From Stentor coeruleus (lineage: Eukaryota; Ciliophora; Heterotrichea; Heterotrichida; Stentoridae): DNA of 42,183 bases. The stretch's first letter is position 1. The number at the start of each line of letters is the position of its first letter. This document shows positions 28,934 through 39,400 of the stretch, in pieces. Location of the stretch: NCBI GenBank assembly GCA_001970955.1, contig MPUH01000639.1:1-42183 (forward strand). Reading direction: 5' to 3'. Made by a program: the position numbers and the translations under genes. Below the pieces are notes generated by a model. That model was given only the letters and a program-made list of their open reading frames with translations. It did not search any database and was not told where the DNA came from.

Positions 28934-31447
28934 CTAGCTTTTTTGGGTGTATAAATGGATTTGTGCTCGATTTATTTGCATTATTGGGACATCCTGTCCT
29001 TCTGGTTTTTTCCCATCAGGACTTTTAAATACTAAACTTGATTTAGACTTAATCCATGACTTATAAAATTGGTCAATACCAGGTATCGCTGCAACTTTTA
29101 TTTTCCCTGGGCTTTCGTTTTTTTCCCCATTTTTGCTATCATTGATAGGATTGCATATAAATATTTTATGGTTTCTGATTTCTTGAGGCTTATCTAAAGG
29201 AATTTTCGGTCTTTCTGAAGTTTTTTCAGTCTGCACTTGGTGTTTGATTTTATGTAGACTGCCTTGGAAAATGTTCTCAGATGACTTAGCTCTAAGATTA
29301 AACGAAAAAACTGAGATCCCAGGCATTTTAAAATAAGCTTCAGGCGAGCGAGTAATTTCGTTTTTCTCTGCTTTTTCTGACTTTTCAGTCTTTTCAGCTT
29401 TGATTATCCTTACTGGCCGACGGGTTATCCCAGGTGGTGGGGTGACCATTCTATATGGTTTTCTGATTATCTCGTTTTTTTTTCCCTTTTTTTTATTTGA
29501 ATCTTGTTTTTCGTACTCGTCAATATCACTTGGCGAGCTTTGTTCACTTTCTTCAGTATAATAGTCAATATCATTTATATGAGCCTCATCCCAAATCTCT
29601 TTATAATCTAAGATATCTTTTGCTATACCTTTAGAGCTTAATCTTCCTGAATCTAAAGGGTTTTCTTTATAGAGTTCAGGAGTTTTGCTTCTAAGTCCCA
29701 TAGCTTCTCTCATGTAATTAGATAAACTTTGGAGGTTTTTTATACAAGAACTTGGGGATAAATAGCTTAAGAATATTAAGCAGAAATCTTGACCTACAGA
29801 TTTCAGGTCTTCTGGTCTCATATGCATATCATTCCTGTTATCCTTAAAACACTCTGAAGTACTTGGTCCATAAAAAGATGCTTCTAACGTAAGACTGTTA
29901 ATAACATTAAACTGTCTATAGACAACAATACGTGCAGTAGACTCTTTGCATTTCTGCATATAAAACCTACTATCTTTATACGAAACCAACTTATTTTTCT
30001 TACTCAACAAAAACGGTACCATCCTTGCCATTAAATTCTTTTTATTCTGTTCAAGATCAACAGGTTTTAAATTGCAACCATAAAAAAACACATTCCTCTT
30101 AGTACTATGCCCATGAAAATCACAATAAGCTAAACATTCATGCATTTCACTAAAGACTTGAAGATATTTTTTTGTATGGTAAATTGTTGGGTGCATAATA
30201 GGATTAGGGTCATTCCAACGTCGATTTAAATCAACTCCAAGCATTGAAACTCTTGTTTTGCCATGTCTGACACCATCTGGGTTTAGCATAGGGATTAGTT
30301 TAAAAACATAGTTTTTCCTTAAAATATGAGCTTTTTTATTATTGCTTAAGAGGAAATCGATTACCCCTTGCATCATAAAGGAACCAACAGTCTCGCCTGG
30401 GTGTACTCGACTTGTTATGAAAATACCTTTTTTGTGGTTGTGCTCGTTGTTATTCCCGTTTTTTTGTTTACGCTTACTCAGTAGTTTTCTTTGGGCCCCA
30501 CTGATTTTTGTGTAGTAGCTTTCTTCGTAGAATTTCATGTATGAATTAAGGTCTTCAGTTATTGTAATCATAAACACACTATTTCCACAAAGACTTTCAC
30601 AAATAGTATCAACCCTAGCAATATGCGAATAGCAGGACTTAATTTCATTCATATCAGAAACCAACTCCTTATAAGTATACGGATAAGAATAAGCAAAATA
30701 AGTTGTATCATCCTCATAAACAAACTCATGCGTAAAAGTCAAAGTATAAGAGTAATCCTTTGAGTTACTCATATAAGAAATATGACTTCCTCCTCTAAGC
30801 CAATTATTTCCAGATCTAACCGACTTGATCAAAGGTTTCATTCCCTCATTATATAAAGATTCAAACTTGCCCAAATTAGCAATTTTAAAAGTAACCAAGC
30901 CAGGTTTTAAATTCCTGACTTCAAAATAATACCATTGTAAACAAACATTATTAGCTTCTTTTTCCATATATAAAACATATAAGCTTTCACTCATCATAAT
31001 AGCTCGATTTAAGTTTCCACTTTCGAATTTACTATTAAACTTCAGAACACCTACAGGGATTTCTAATGTAAACTCAGGGTTGTATTCAGGTTTTGATGCT
31101 TTATTTGTAAGCTCAAGATACAGTTTTTTATCTGATTAGATTTTACCTCTTGGGTCTGATTTTTTTAACAAATCTTTGCCTGTGTTTGTGTAAGTTTGTG
31201 TTGCTGGTTTAGAAGATGCTATTTCAGAGTTTTTAATATCTCCAGAAATCCGAGCGTTTGAAGCATAGACTAGGATCCCTCCTTGTTCGTATCGGTAAAG
31301 TTTGGGTTTTTCTTTGAGTTTTTCATAGAAAGGAGTTAGTAATGGACTAGAGGCTTTGAAGTCCAGTGGGTCAGTTAAAGACCCCCTAGACCAGATCTCT
31401 TCGCCTATGGATAACCGACTGAGGTCTTCGTTTGAAGGGGTTGTCAT
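28934..31447 (-). CDS. cytosolic carboxypeptidase (AGBL/CCP, tubulin-tail processing)
   Basis: Two exons joined by removing a 15-nt intron (31146-31132, sense GTAAAATCTAATCAG) give 832 residues from the ATG at 31447. Splicing restores the CCP N-terminal domain across the junction (LEIPVGVLKFNSKFESGNLN, then WYYFEVRN and LYNEGMKP). The M14D zinc peptidase follows: HPGE (His344, Glu347), MLNPDGV, GVDLNRRWNDPNP, FHGHS with the third zinc ligand near His440, and TLEASFYG with the catalytic Glu. The last 220 residues are disordered and basic, with an EKTEKSEKAEK repeat. CCPs remove glutamate chains or terminal residues from tubulin and other proteins, tuning ciliary microtubules. Intron retention gives an in-frame TAA. 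It is divergent from the kinesin gene, about 0.9 kb away; its stop lies 29 nt past the stop of the convergent Cys-rich gene. Which CCP subtype is not settled. Confidence 0.93.
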
Positions 31448-32361
31448 AAATATTTTTACTAGCAAAGCTCATATTGGAATTTGTAAATGAGTTTGCATAT
31501 GAAAATGTATGTTGGAAGTATGAATGAAGATGTTTTTATAGGGAAATCAATATTGATATTAAGGCTTAAGCTTTTATGTGAAACTTGGCTTGATATTTGA
31601 TACTTTGTATATAATTATAGGATTTTAAAAAAAAATCGAAAAATAACTACTACTTTTGCTAACAATTTTCCTAGTGGTTGTATTAAAAACCTCCTAGTCT
31701 ATAAGTTTTTCATTTGCTATAAAAATTCCATAATTTTCTATAATAAACAAAATTCTAGCATAAACTCCAACTATTTTATACGAAACAGCGAAAGAACTTT
31801 ATTAAAAAATCAATCTTACCCAGTTCTACAAACACAAATCAAAGAAAAAGTATAATCTCTATCAAAAACCTACATAAAAACAATGATAATTTATTTTCCT
31901 AGTTGATTCTATAGAAAATCTATGTCAGCCTCTCTCACATAGTGAAAAATTATACAAATATTTAAAAATGCAAATTTAAAATAAACTAAAGTTGCTAACT
32001 TTGATTATAGCTTGAAATAGATGAGTCTGTTGAGTTTTAAAAGGAAGTTTTTTTTTTGAAAAAAACCTTTGATTTAGGATTTTTTTAACAGTAGGTTCGA
32101 GATAAATAAANCTATATTAGACTTGAAAACCACATATCTAAAATTAATAAATTAATCATATACATCCTATATTTCTTAAACTATTTCTTTTTATAATAAT
32201 TTTTCATAAATAAATCATAAACCCTAGCCAAAAATTTCTAAAATCCTCAAATTGCATCATTAGAAGCACCTTTCAAAACCATCTCATCTTTCCACAACAT
32301 TTTTTCCTCTGACCCACCCTGAAAATCTCATTTTATTATCTTTGACAAATTATTTTCTGAA
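31448..32361. other. divergent spacer between AGBL and kinesin genes
   Basis: No gene is seen. The first 180 nt is G/T-rich on plus (upstream of the AGBL gene) and 31680-32350 is C/A-rich and G-poor (upstream of kinesin). A single N lies at 32111, with no duplicated flanks visible, unlike the other joins. The switch point near 31640 may mark the divide between the two promoters; that is inference. Confidence 0.5.
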
Positions 32362-35127
32362 ATGCATAAAAAAATCGTTTTTCAACCCAACCAACGAAAA
32401 TTTCAATATTCAATATTATTATCATCAATCTACGTTAACATGACTATAAAAATGAAAAGCCTTAATGAAAAAGGAAGCAATGTTAAAGTTGTATGCCGAT
32501 TTCGGCCCTTAATCGAAATAGAAATTGCCCATGGTAATACTGAAAAGGCAATTTTCTTATTTCCTTCAGACGAGCATGTTCATATAGTTGATGGCGAAAG
32601 TTTTACTTTCGATAAAGTCTTCTCCCCGGCGTCTTCACAAAAGGAAATATTCGAAAGTGTTGGAATTCCAATAATTGAAGATGTGTTAACAGGATACAAT
32701 GGTACTGTTATAGCATATGGCCAGACAGGTTCAGGGAAAAGTTACTCTATGCTGGGAAATAGCATTTATGATGGGACTTATAAAGGGATTATCCCTCGAG
32801 CAGTAGGTCTGGTGTTTGATTCAGTGGATAAATTTGTCACAAATACTGAGTTTACGTTAAAATGCTCGATGCTGGAGATTTATAAAGAGAAACTTAAGGA
32901 TTTATTGGGAGATAGTAATGACTTGAAAATTAAGGAAGATAGGTTTAGAGGGATTTATGTACAAGGGCTTAATGAATTTTATGTTTCAAGTGAAGAAGAA
33001 ACTTTTTCTTTGATTATTTTGGGTGAGCGAAATAGGACTGTTGCATCAACTAAGATGAATAGCGCAAGTTCAAGAAGCCATCAGTTGTTTATGTTTGAAG
33101 TTAAACAGAAACTACAGAATGGCACAGAAAAAAGGGGGTTATTGAATTTAGTTGATTTGGCTGGGTCTGAGAAAATCAACCAAACAGGAGTCACTGGCAA
33201 CAATCTTGAAGAAGCTAAAAAAATTAATTTGTCTTTAAGCGCCTTGAGTAATGTGATTAAAGCACTGACAAGTCATAATGAGCATATACCTTATAGAGAC
33301 TCTAAGCTTACTAGGTTGCTTCAAGAATCTTTAGGAGGTAATTATAAGACAACACTTATAATATGCTGTTCACCACATCCAAGAAATCTTGAAGACACTT
33401 TAAATACTTTGAAATTTGCTCAGCGAGCTAAGACCATTAAAAACAAAGCTAGGTTAAACATACAAAAATCTGTTGAAGCTTATATAAAAATCATAGAAGA
33501 ATTGAAACTACAACTTGGTCAAGCCAATAGTGAAATTGAGAAGTTGAAGTCTATACCAAATATTATTAAACCTATGGATCGTGATACAAAAAGATGTTTA
33601 ACGTTTATGCCAAGCCAATTAAGTGAAGAGATTGTGATATTTAATCATCAATATCCAGAACAAAAATCAATATCAGTAAACGACCTAGAAATGGATGAAA
33701 GTACTGAAATCTCAAGACTAAAAGAAGAGATCATAACACTTAAACAAGAAAATACAGATTTAGAAACTAAAGTTTCTGAACTAAAAGGGTGTTTGACAAA
33801 AGAAACAAATAAAAGAATTACTGATGAAAAAAGGTTCTTCGAGTATTGTGTCGAACAATTCGCGAATAATCAAAAAGAAAAGTATCGATTGACTGATAGT
33901 GAGGTGCTAAGAGAAGAAAATAAGTCTTTAAAAGTTCAAGTTTCAATATTAAAATCCCATATAGAAAAACTAAATGCTAAATTCGCCATGCTTTTAAAGA
34001 AACTTCGCAAAGGGGAAAAGATTTCTGAATGGGAATTCAATGAGACCAAGTTAAATATGGATAACTTAGCTTCTTATACTCAGGACACAGTTTTGCCAAT
34101 TGAAGAAAATGAACTTGAGTCCTTGATAGAATTTGATTTTGATCCAGAAAGCTTGATGAAACAAGACTCTTATGCTCAGGAAATACGTATTGCCTTAGAA
34201 GAAAACTCAAAAATCAATCAAGATGTGGTGATTTTTCAGTTAAAAAAACAAGTTATTAGCTCTGGGTTGATAAACTGCGAACTTATAAGGAATTATTATG
34301 AACATCAATGGCGAGAAAAGCTTGTTAAAGAAAAATACAACCTGAAAGTTAAACTTCTTAGTGTCCAAGAAAAGAAAATCGCATCTTTAGAAAGCATTTT
34401 AGACAGAATGCAGAAAAGCTATAGTAAGCTTATTGAGCTTATCGAAAGGTCAAATAACGTTGTGTCTAATTCATTTGTAGTAGAAGAGGTCAAAAAAGGG
34501 AATATCGTCAAGCCAATCAAAGGGAAAATTGCTAAACAAGGAACACTTATAAGAAAAAACTCCAGAGATTCCAGAAAAAAACCTTCCAACGCTGGATTTA
34601 GTCCATTATCGCGTAAAGGTTCAGTTCATGACCTAAGCGAAAACTCAGTAAAATTCCGAGCAATGAAATCAGGTTTTCAATTGCAATGTTTATATAATGA
34701 ACAACTAAGACAAGACCTTAATACTATAAAAAATGAAAGAAATTCATATAAAGCTTTATACCTGGATCTGCAATTGCAGCATCTAGAAGTTTATAATCGA
34801 GAGAAAAAAAGATGGGAAAATTATTTAGAACAGTTAAAAGATGCGTGCAATCAAGAGTTAATTAGGAAACAAAATGAGATTAATAAACTTAATGAACAAG
34901 TTGGAGAATGGATGGAAATGTATCAACAGTTAAGGGTTAATGATGGGAAAAAAATATATCATTGTGTTACAGAGAGGAGGATGAGGACAAGTGTTTCTAC
35001 ACAAAGAAAAAGTGATTTGATGGTAGATATTAAGAATTCACCTTTTCATGTGAAGAGTAAATCGAAAAAACTCTCGATGATTGGGTCGATTTTTGGAGAT
35101 AAAAGCCCGGCGATACTTGAGGAGTGA
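32362..35127 (+). CDS. kinesin motor protein
   Basis: A 921-residue N-terminal-motor kinesin that moves along microtubules using ATP. The motor domain runs from about residue 41 (VKVVCRFRPL) to 365: P-loop GQTGSGKS (120-127, with Ser in place of the usual final Thr), switch I NSASSRSH, switch II LVDLAGSE, then the NLSLSALSNVIKAL and HIPYRDSKLTRLLQESLGGN blocks. Coiled coils follow (370-400, 455-560, 640-700, 780-860), and there is a basic tail with KSKSKK. Domain order and TTLIICCSPHPRN resemble kinesin-1, but the subfamily is not certain. The first ATG (32362) adds 26 residues before a second Met (32440) and a third (32452). These residues are Ile/Ser/Gln-rich and G-poor like the leader, so the real start may be 32440. 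The stop is TGA. Confidence 0.95.
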   Translation: MHKKIVFQPNQRKFQYSILLSSIYVNMTIKMKSLNEKGSNVKVVCRFRPLIEIEIAHGNTEKAIFLFPSDEHVHIVDGESFTFDKVFSPASSQKEIFESVGIPIIEDVLTGYNGTVIAYGQTGSGKSYSMLGNSIYDGTYKGIIPRAVGLVFDSVDKFVTNTEFTLKCSMLEIYKEKLKDLLGDSNDLKIKEDRFRGIYVQGLNEFYVSSEEETFSLIILGERNRTVASTKMNSASSRSHQLFMFEVKQKLQNGTEKRGLLNLVDLAGSEKINQTGVTGNNLEEAKKINLSLSALSNVIKALTSHNEHIPYRDSKLTRLLQESLGGNYKTTLIICCSPHPRNLEDTLNTLKFAQRAKTIKNKARLNIQKSVEAYIKIIEELKLQLGQANSEIEKLKSIPNIIKPMDRDTKRCLTFMPSQLSEEIVIFNHQYPEQKSISVNDLEMDESTEISRLKEEIITLKQENTDLETKVSELKGCLTKETNKRITDEKRFFEYCVEQFANNQKEKYRLTDSEVLREENKSLKVQVSILKSHIEKLNAKFAMLLKKLRKGEKISEWEFNETKLNMDNLASYTQDTVLPIEENELESLIEFDFDPESLMKQDSYAQEIRIALEENSKINQDVVIFQLKKQVISSGLINCELIRNYYEHQWREKLVKEKYNLKVKLLSVQEKKIASLESILDRMQKSYSKLIELIERSNNVVSNSFVVEEVKKGNIVKPIKGKIAKQGTLIRKNSRDSRKKPSNAGFSPLSRKGSVHDLSENSVKFRAMKSGFQLQCLYNEQLRQDLNTIKNERNSYKALYLDLQLQHLEVYNREKKRWENYLEQLKDACNQELIRKQNEINKLNEQVGEWMEMYQQLRVNDGKKIYHCVTERRMRTSVSTQRKSDLMVDIKNSPFHVKSKSKKLSMIGSIFGDKSPAILEE

Positions 35128-36416
35128 GATTTATAAATAATATTTGATTAGGAATTGTGAAGATTTTGAGGGTTTTTATTATGATTATATGAATTATTAT
35201 GTAAAAATATTGAATTTGTTATTTTAATTGTATGATGAAGGTATAAAGATTTAAGTTTTTATTAGTTAAGCGTGTGGAAAATAAAAATAAGGTTTAAGTT
35301 GTGTTTTTTATGATGAATCATGAAATATCAGTGTTTTTTTTTAAATCCTCATTGGTTAAAAGTTAGGAAATTATGATATATATTGAATATTTATAGTTAA
35401 AAGTATATAAAACTTAGTAGTGGTTTTATTAGGAATTAAAATAGAGCTATTGGTAATCTTAATGCTCAAAACAATTTAAAATATTAAATATTTACTATTT
35501 TCATAAGATAATTATTTCCTGATAGGCAAATATAAAGGATTTGTAATTATAAATTTAGGATTCAGGAAATGTTTTTTTCTATAGATTGTTGTTTTTAGCT
35601 TAAAGCTCTGCATATATAATATTTTTTATGTAAATATAAGAATATCATCACTTTATTCATATATAATCTATTCGTATTTGATATAAGAAATTTATCCTGT
35701 GATACGATAAGTTTTTTAGGTCCTAAATACCAATAATGCCAAAAAATAGCTAATTTACTTAAAAATCCTCACCTAAATCCAAAAAATTTTAACCAAATAT
35801 TTATCTTCATATAATCAAAAACTTCATAAATAAACTATGTTGCCCTTATTCCATAATAAAGGATAAAATTATAACCTATATGTCAAAATCTGTTTTTAAG
35901 CTTGAAAGGATAAATTATGAATAACTAGTTTCAAAAACCTTAGATAATCCATCAAAATACCTTGAATTATAGTTTTATGAAATAATTCTCCTGTCTTCAA
36001 ATTCCTCTACCAAAACAGATTTTTTTTCTATATCACCAGCACGAAAATTTTTTTTCACTATTTTTCCAATAAGCCCTAAACTAGTCTACCTAAAACTATT
36101 CTCATCTATACCCTGCAAACCTAAGCAAACCACACAGAAAAAACTTCTTGAATAAAAATGATTACACAGATGAACTAAATATTTTTTTCAAGAAATTCTT
36201 CTACTAATACAATTTTCTTAGGTTTTTACATAAAACCCAGGATTTTTCTTACAAATCGCACTTCAAACTCTTCATCTTATCCCTAAAATCAACCAAAAAA
36301 TCCAGTAAGAATTTTTTCGACAAGGGGTGACTTTGTTAACTAAAACGCCAATACAACTAAACCATATTGGGAGATATATTCGATATAAGTTCTTCAGTAA
36401 TAACTATATAAAATTA
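35128..36416. other. spacer between kinesin and the kelch-repeat giant
   Basis: No gene is seen. 35128-35440 is G/T-rich with almost no C, and 35740-36300 is C/A-rich with almost no G: row 35761-35820 has 12 C and no G by hand count. The frame of the next gene is open back to a TAA at 36306 but has no ATG before 36417. An upstream exon cannot be excluded, though no 15-nt GT...AG intron that would join one was found. Confidence 0.5.
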
Positions 36417-39400
36417 ATGGTTGAAGCTTCGGCACGCAACCTAGGTACAATTCTCAGAAGGATCGGCCTAGAAGATATAGATTTTTATTATTTCAATCGA
36501 GATAAACAAATAATAGTCCACGTGACTAGTCGTCGTGTTACTTCATCCGAATTGCATCAAAAAATCTTGGTGCATAAAGAAAGTCCTTTGTGTTTTATAT
36601 CGCCAACAAAGCTTGCACTTGGGTTAGGTCCAAACGAAGCCACCCAACTTTCAATTTTGGACTTGCAAACTCAGGAAATCAAGCATTTATCCACATTTCC
36701 TCTTCTCTGTTCAGGAGGACAGATGCATTATTACATGAATAAAATTTACTATGTTGGAGCTCATCATGATAACCAATCTCATATTATGGTCTATCATTTA
36801 GATAAAGATATATGGGAAAGGCCAACTGAAAAACCTTATGTTGAAGAAATCAAAAAAGATACCTCAAAAAGTTCGCAAAGCAAAGAAAAATCAAAAAAAG
36901 GAGTAAAAAGTCAGAGAAATGAGTTTAAACTTAAGAGTTTGATACATACAGGGTCATGCTTGCACAATGGGAAAATTTACTTTGTGGGAGGAATGAGAGT
37001 GATGAGTAATGGAAATACAAAAGCCAATCTTAAAGTCTATTCAATAAATCTTGATGATAGTATGAAAATTGCATATGAAGGATTGAGACTTCCTTTTGCT
37101 GTTATGAACCCTTCTATTGGGTACCAAGACAACGAACTTTATGTCATGGCTGGTACTGATGAGAAAAATCAACCAAATATGTTCACATGCAAAATTTCAC
37201 TTGGGGAAAAAATAGTTTTGGCTCTCGACAATTCCTTTGTCAAGTTCTATGAAAATTTCCCTGTTTATAACAGAAGCGACTATACTATTTTTATTTCGTT
37301 TCCTACATGTTCAGTTCGATTACAAGGTCTTGAGTATTGGATTGTGTTTATGATGGATCCTCATGTGTTTTATCCTTGTAAATTGTGTGAACAAAAACTT
37401 AAAGCTATAGAAAAAAAGGCTAATGAAAGCGATAGTGATAGTGTGGAAGTGAAAAAAGAGATAATAATTATAGAAGAGAAAAAAGAACCAACTAGAAAAT
37501 CTTCGTCAAGCAGTTCAAGTAGTGAGAAAGAAAAGGGAAAATTTCCAGCGATCAAAAAAGACAAAAATCGTTCATCATCTTCATCTTCGAGTTCGGGGAA
37601 GAAGAAAAAACCAGTTGTCCCTATTGTTCCTGTTGTCCCTATAGTCCCACCAAAAGAACATGAGAAACCAAAAGAAAAAAAATCATCATCTTCCTCAAGT
37701 TCTTCAAGTAAGAAGAAAAAAGAAACTAAGCCAGTCCCTCCAATAATTCATCCACCTGCAAAAAAATCCTCATCTTCATCATCAAGCAAAAAGAAAAAAT
37801 CCTCATCTTCGTCATCAAGCAAAAAGAAAAAAACTCCAGTGGTACCTCCAAAACCTATAATCCCTGTTGAACCACCAAAGGAAGAACCTAAAAAACCAAT
37901 TCCTCCAGCTCCAAAACGTCCAGAGGTACCTCATAAAAGAAAATCATCATCATCTTCAAGTTCTTCAAGCAAAAAGAAAAAAATACCACCAGTGGTTCCA
38001 CCCAAACCTATTCCTCAGCCAGTAATCCCACAAAAAAAAGAAGAGCCTAAGAAAAAATCTTCTTCTTCAAGTTCATCAAGTAGTAAGAAGAAGAAAATTC
38101 CAATAATTCCACCTGTTGTTCCAGTTATCCCGGTCCCATCGAAAAAAGAAGAGCCTGCAAAGAAATCTTCATCATCAAGTTCTTCAAGTAGTAAGAAAAA
38201 GAAGACTCCAGTTGTACCTCCTAAACCTGTTCCTGTGCCAGTACCACCTAAACCCCATGTTGAGCCTAAGAAAAAATCTTCTTCATCAAGCTCGTCAAGC
38301 AGTAAGAAAAAGAAGACTCCAGTGGTACCTCCTAAACCTGTCCCTGTGCCAGTACCACCTAAACCTCATGTTGAGCCTAAGAAAAAATCTTCATCATCAA
38401 GTTCATCTAGCAGTAAGAAAAAGAAGACTCCAGTGGTACCTCCTAAGCCTGTGCCTGTGCCAGTACCACCTAAACCTCATGTAGAACCCAAGAAAAAATC
38501 TTCATCATCAAGTTCTTCTAGTAGTAAGAAAAAGAAGACTCCAGTTGTACCTCCTATGCCTGTACCTGTGCCAGTACCACCTAAACCTCATGTAGAACCC
38601 AAGAAAAAATCTTCATCATCAAGCTCATCAAGTAGTAAGAAAAAGAAAATTCCAGTTGTACCTCCTAAGCCTGTACCTGTACCTGTGCCAGTACCACCTA
38701 AACCTCATGTAGAGCCCAAGAAAAAATCTTCATCATCAAGTTCATCAAGTAGTAAGAAAAAGAAAATTCCAGTTGTACCTCCTATGCCTGTACCTATTGT
38801 GCCTCCTAAACCTATAGAACCTAAAAAAGAGGAACCAAAGAAAAAATCTTCATCATCAAGCTCTTCAAGTAGCAAGAAAAAGAAAACTCCAGTTGTACCT
38901 CCTAAGCCAGTACCACCACCACCTAAACCACCTGTAGAACCTAAGAAAAAGTCTTCATCATCTAGCTCATCAAGCAGCAAGAAAAAGAAAACACCAGTGG
39001 TACCTCCTAAGCCTGTACCAATACCAGTGCCACCAAAACCTCATGTAGAACCAAAGAAGAAGTCTTCATCATCAAGCTCATCAAGTAGCAAGAAAAAGAA
39101 AACCCCAGTTGTACCTCCTAAGCCTGTACCTGTTGTACCTGTTGTACCTCCTAAACCTGTTGAACCTAAAAAAGAGGAACCAAAGAAAAAATCTTCATCA
39201 TCAAGCTCATCAAGCAGTAAGAAAAAGAAAATTCCAGTTGTGCCACCAAAACCGGTGCCAGTACCAGTACCTCCTAAACCTCATGTGGAACCTAAGAAAA
39301 AATCTTCATCATCAAGTTCCTCTAGTAGTAAGAAAAAGGAGATTCCTATTGTACCTCCAAAACCTGTACCAGTACCACCTAAACCTCCTGTAGAACCCAA

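Noticed and set aside
36309-36416. Extension of the kelch-like protein upstream of 36417
   Set aside because: The frame is open back to 36306 but has no ATG, and no 15-nt GT...AG intron that would bring in an earlier start was found.
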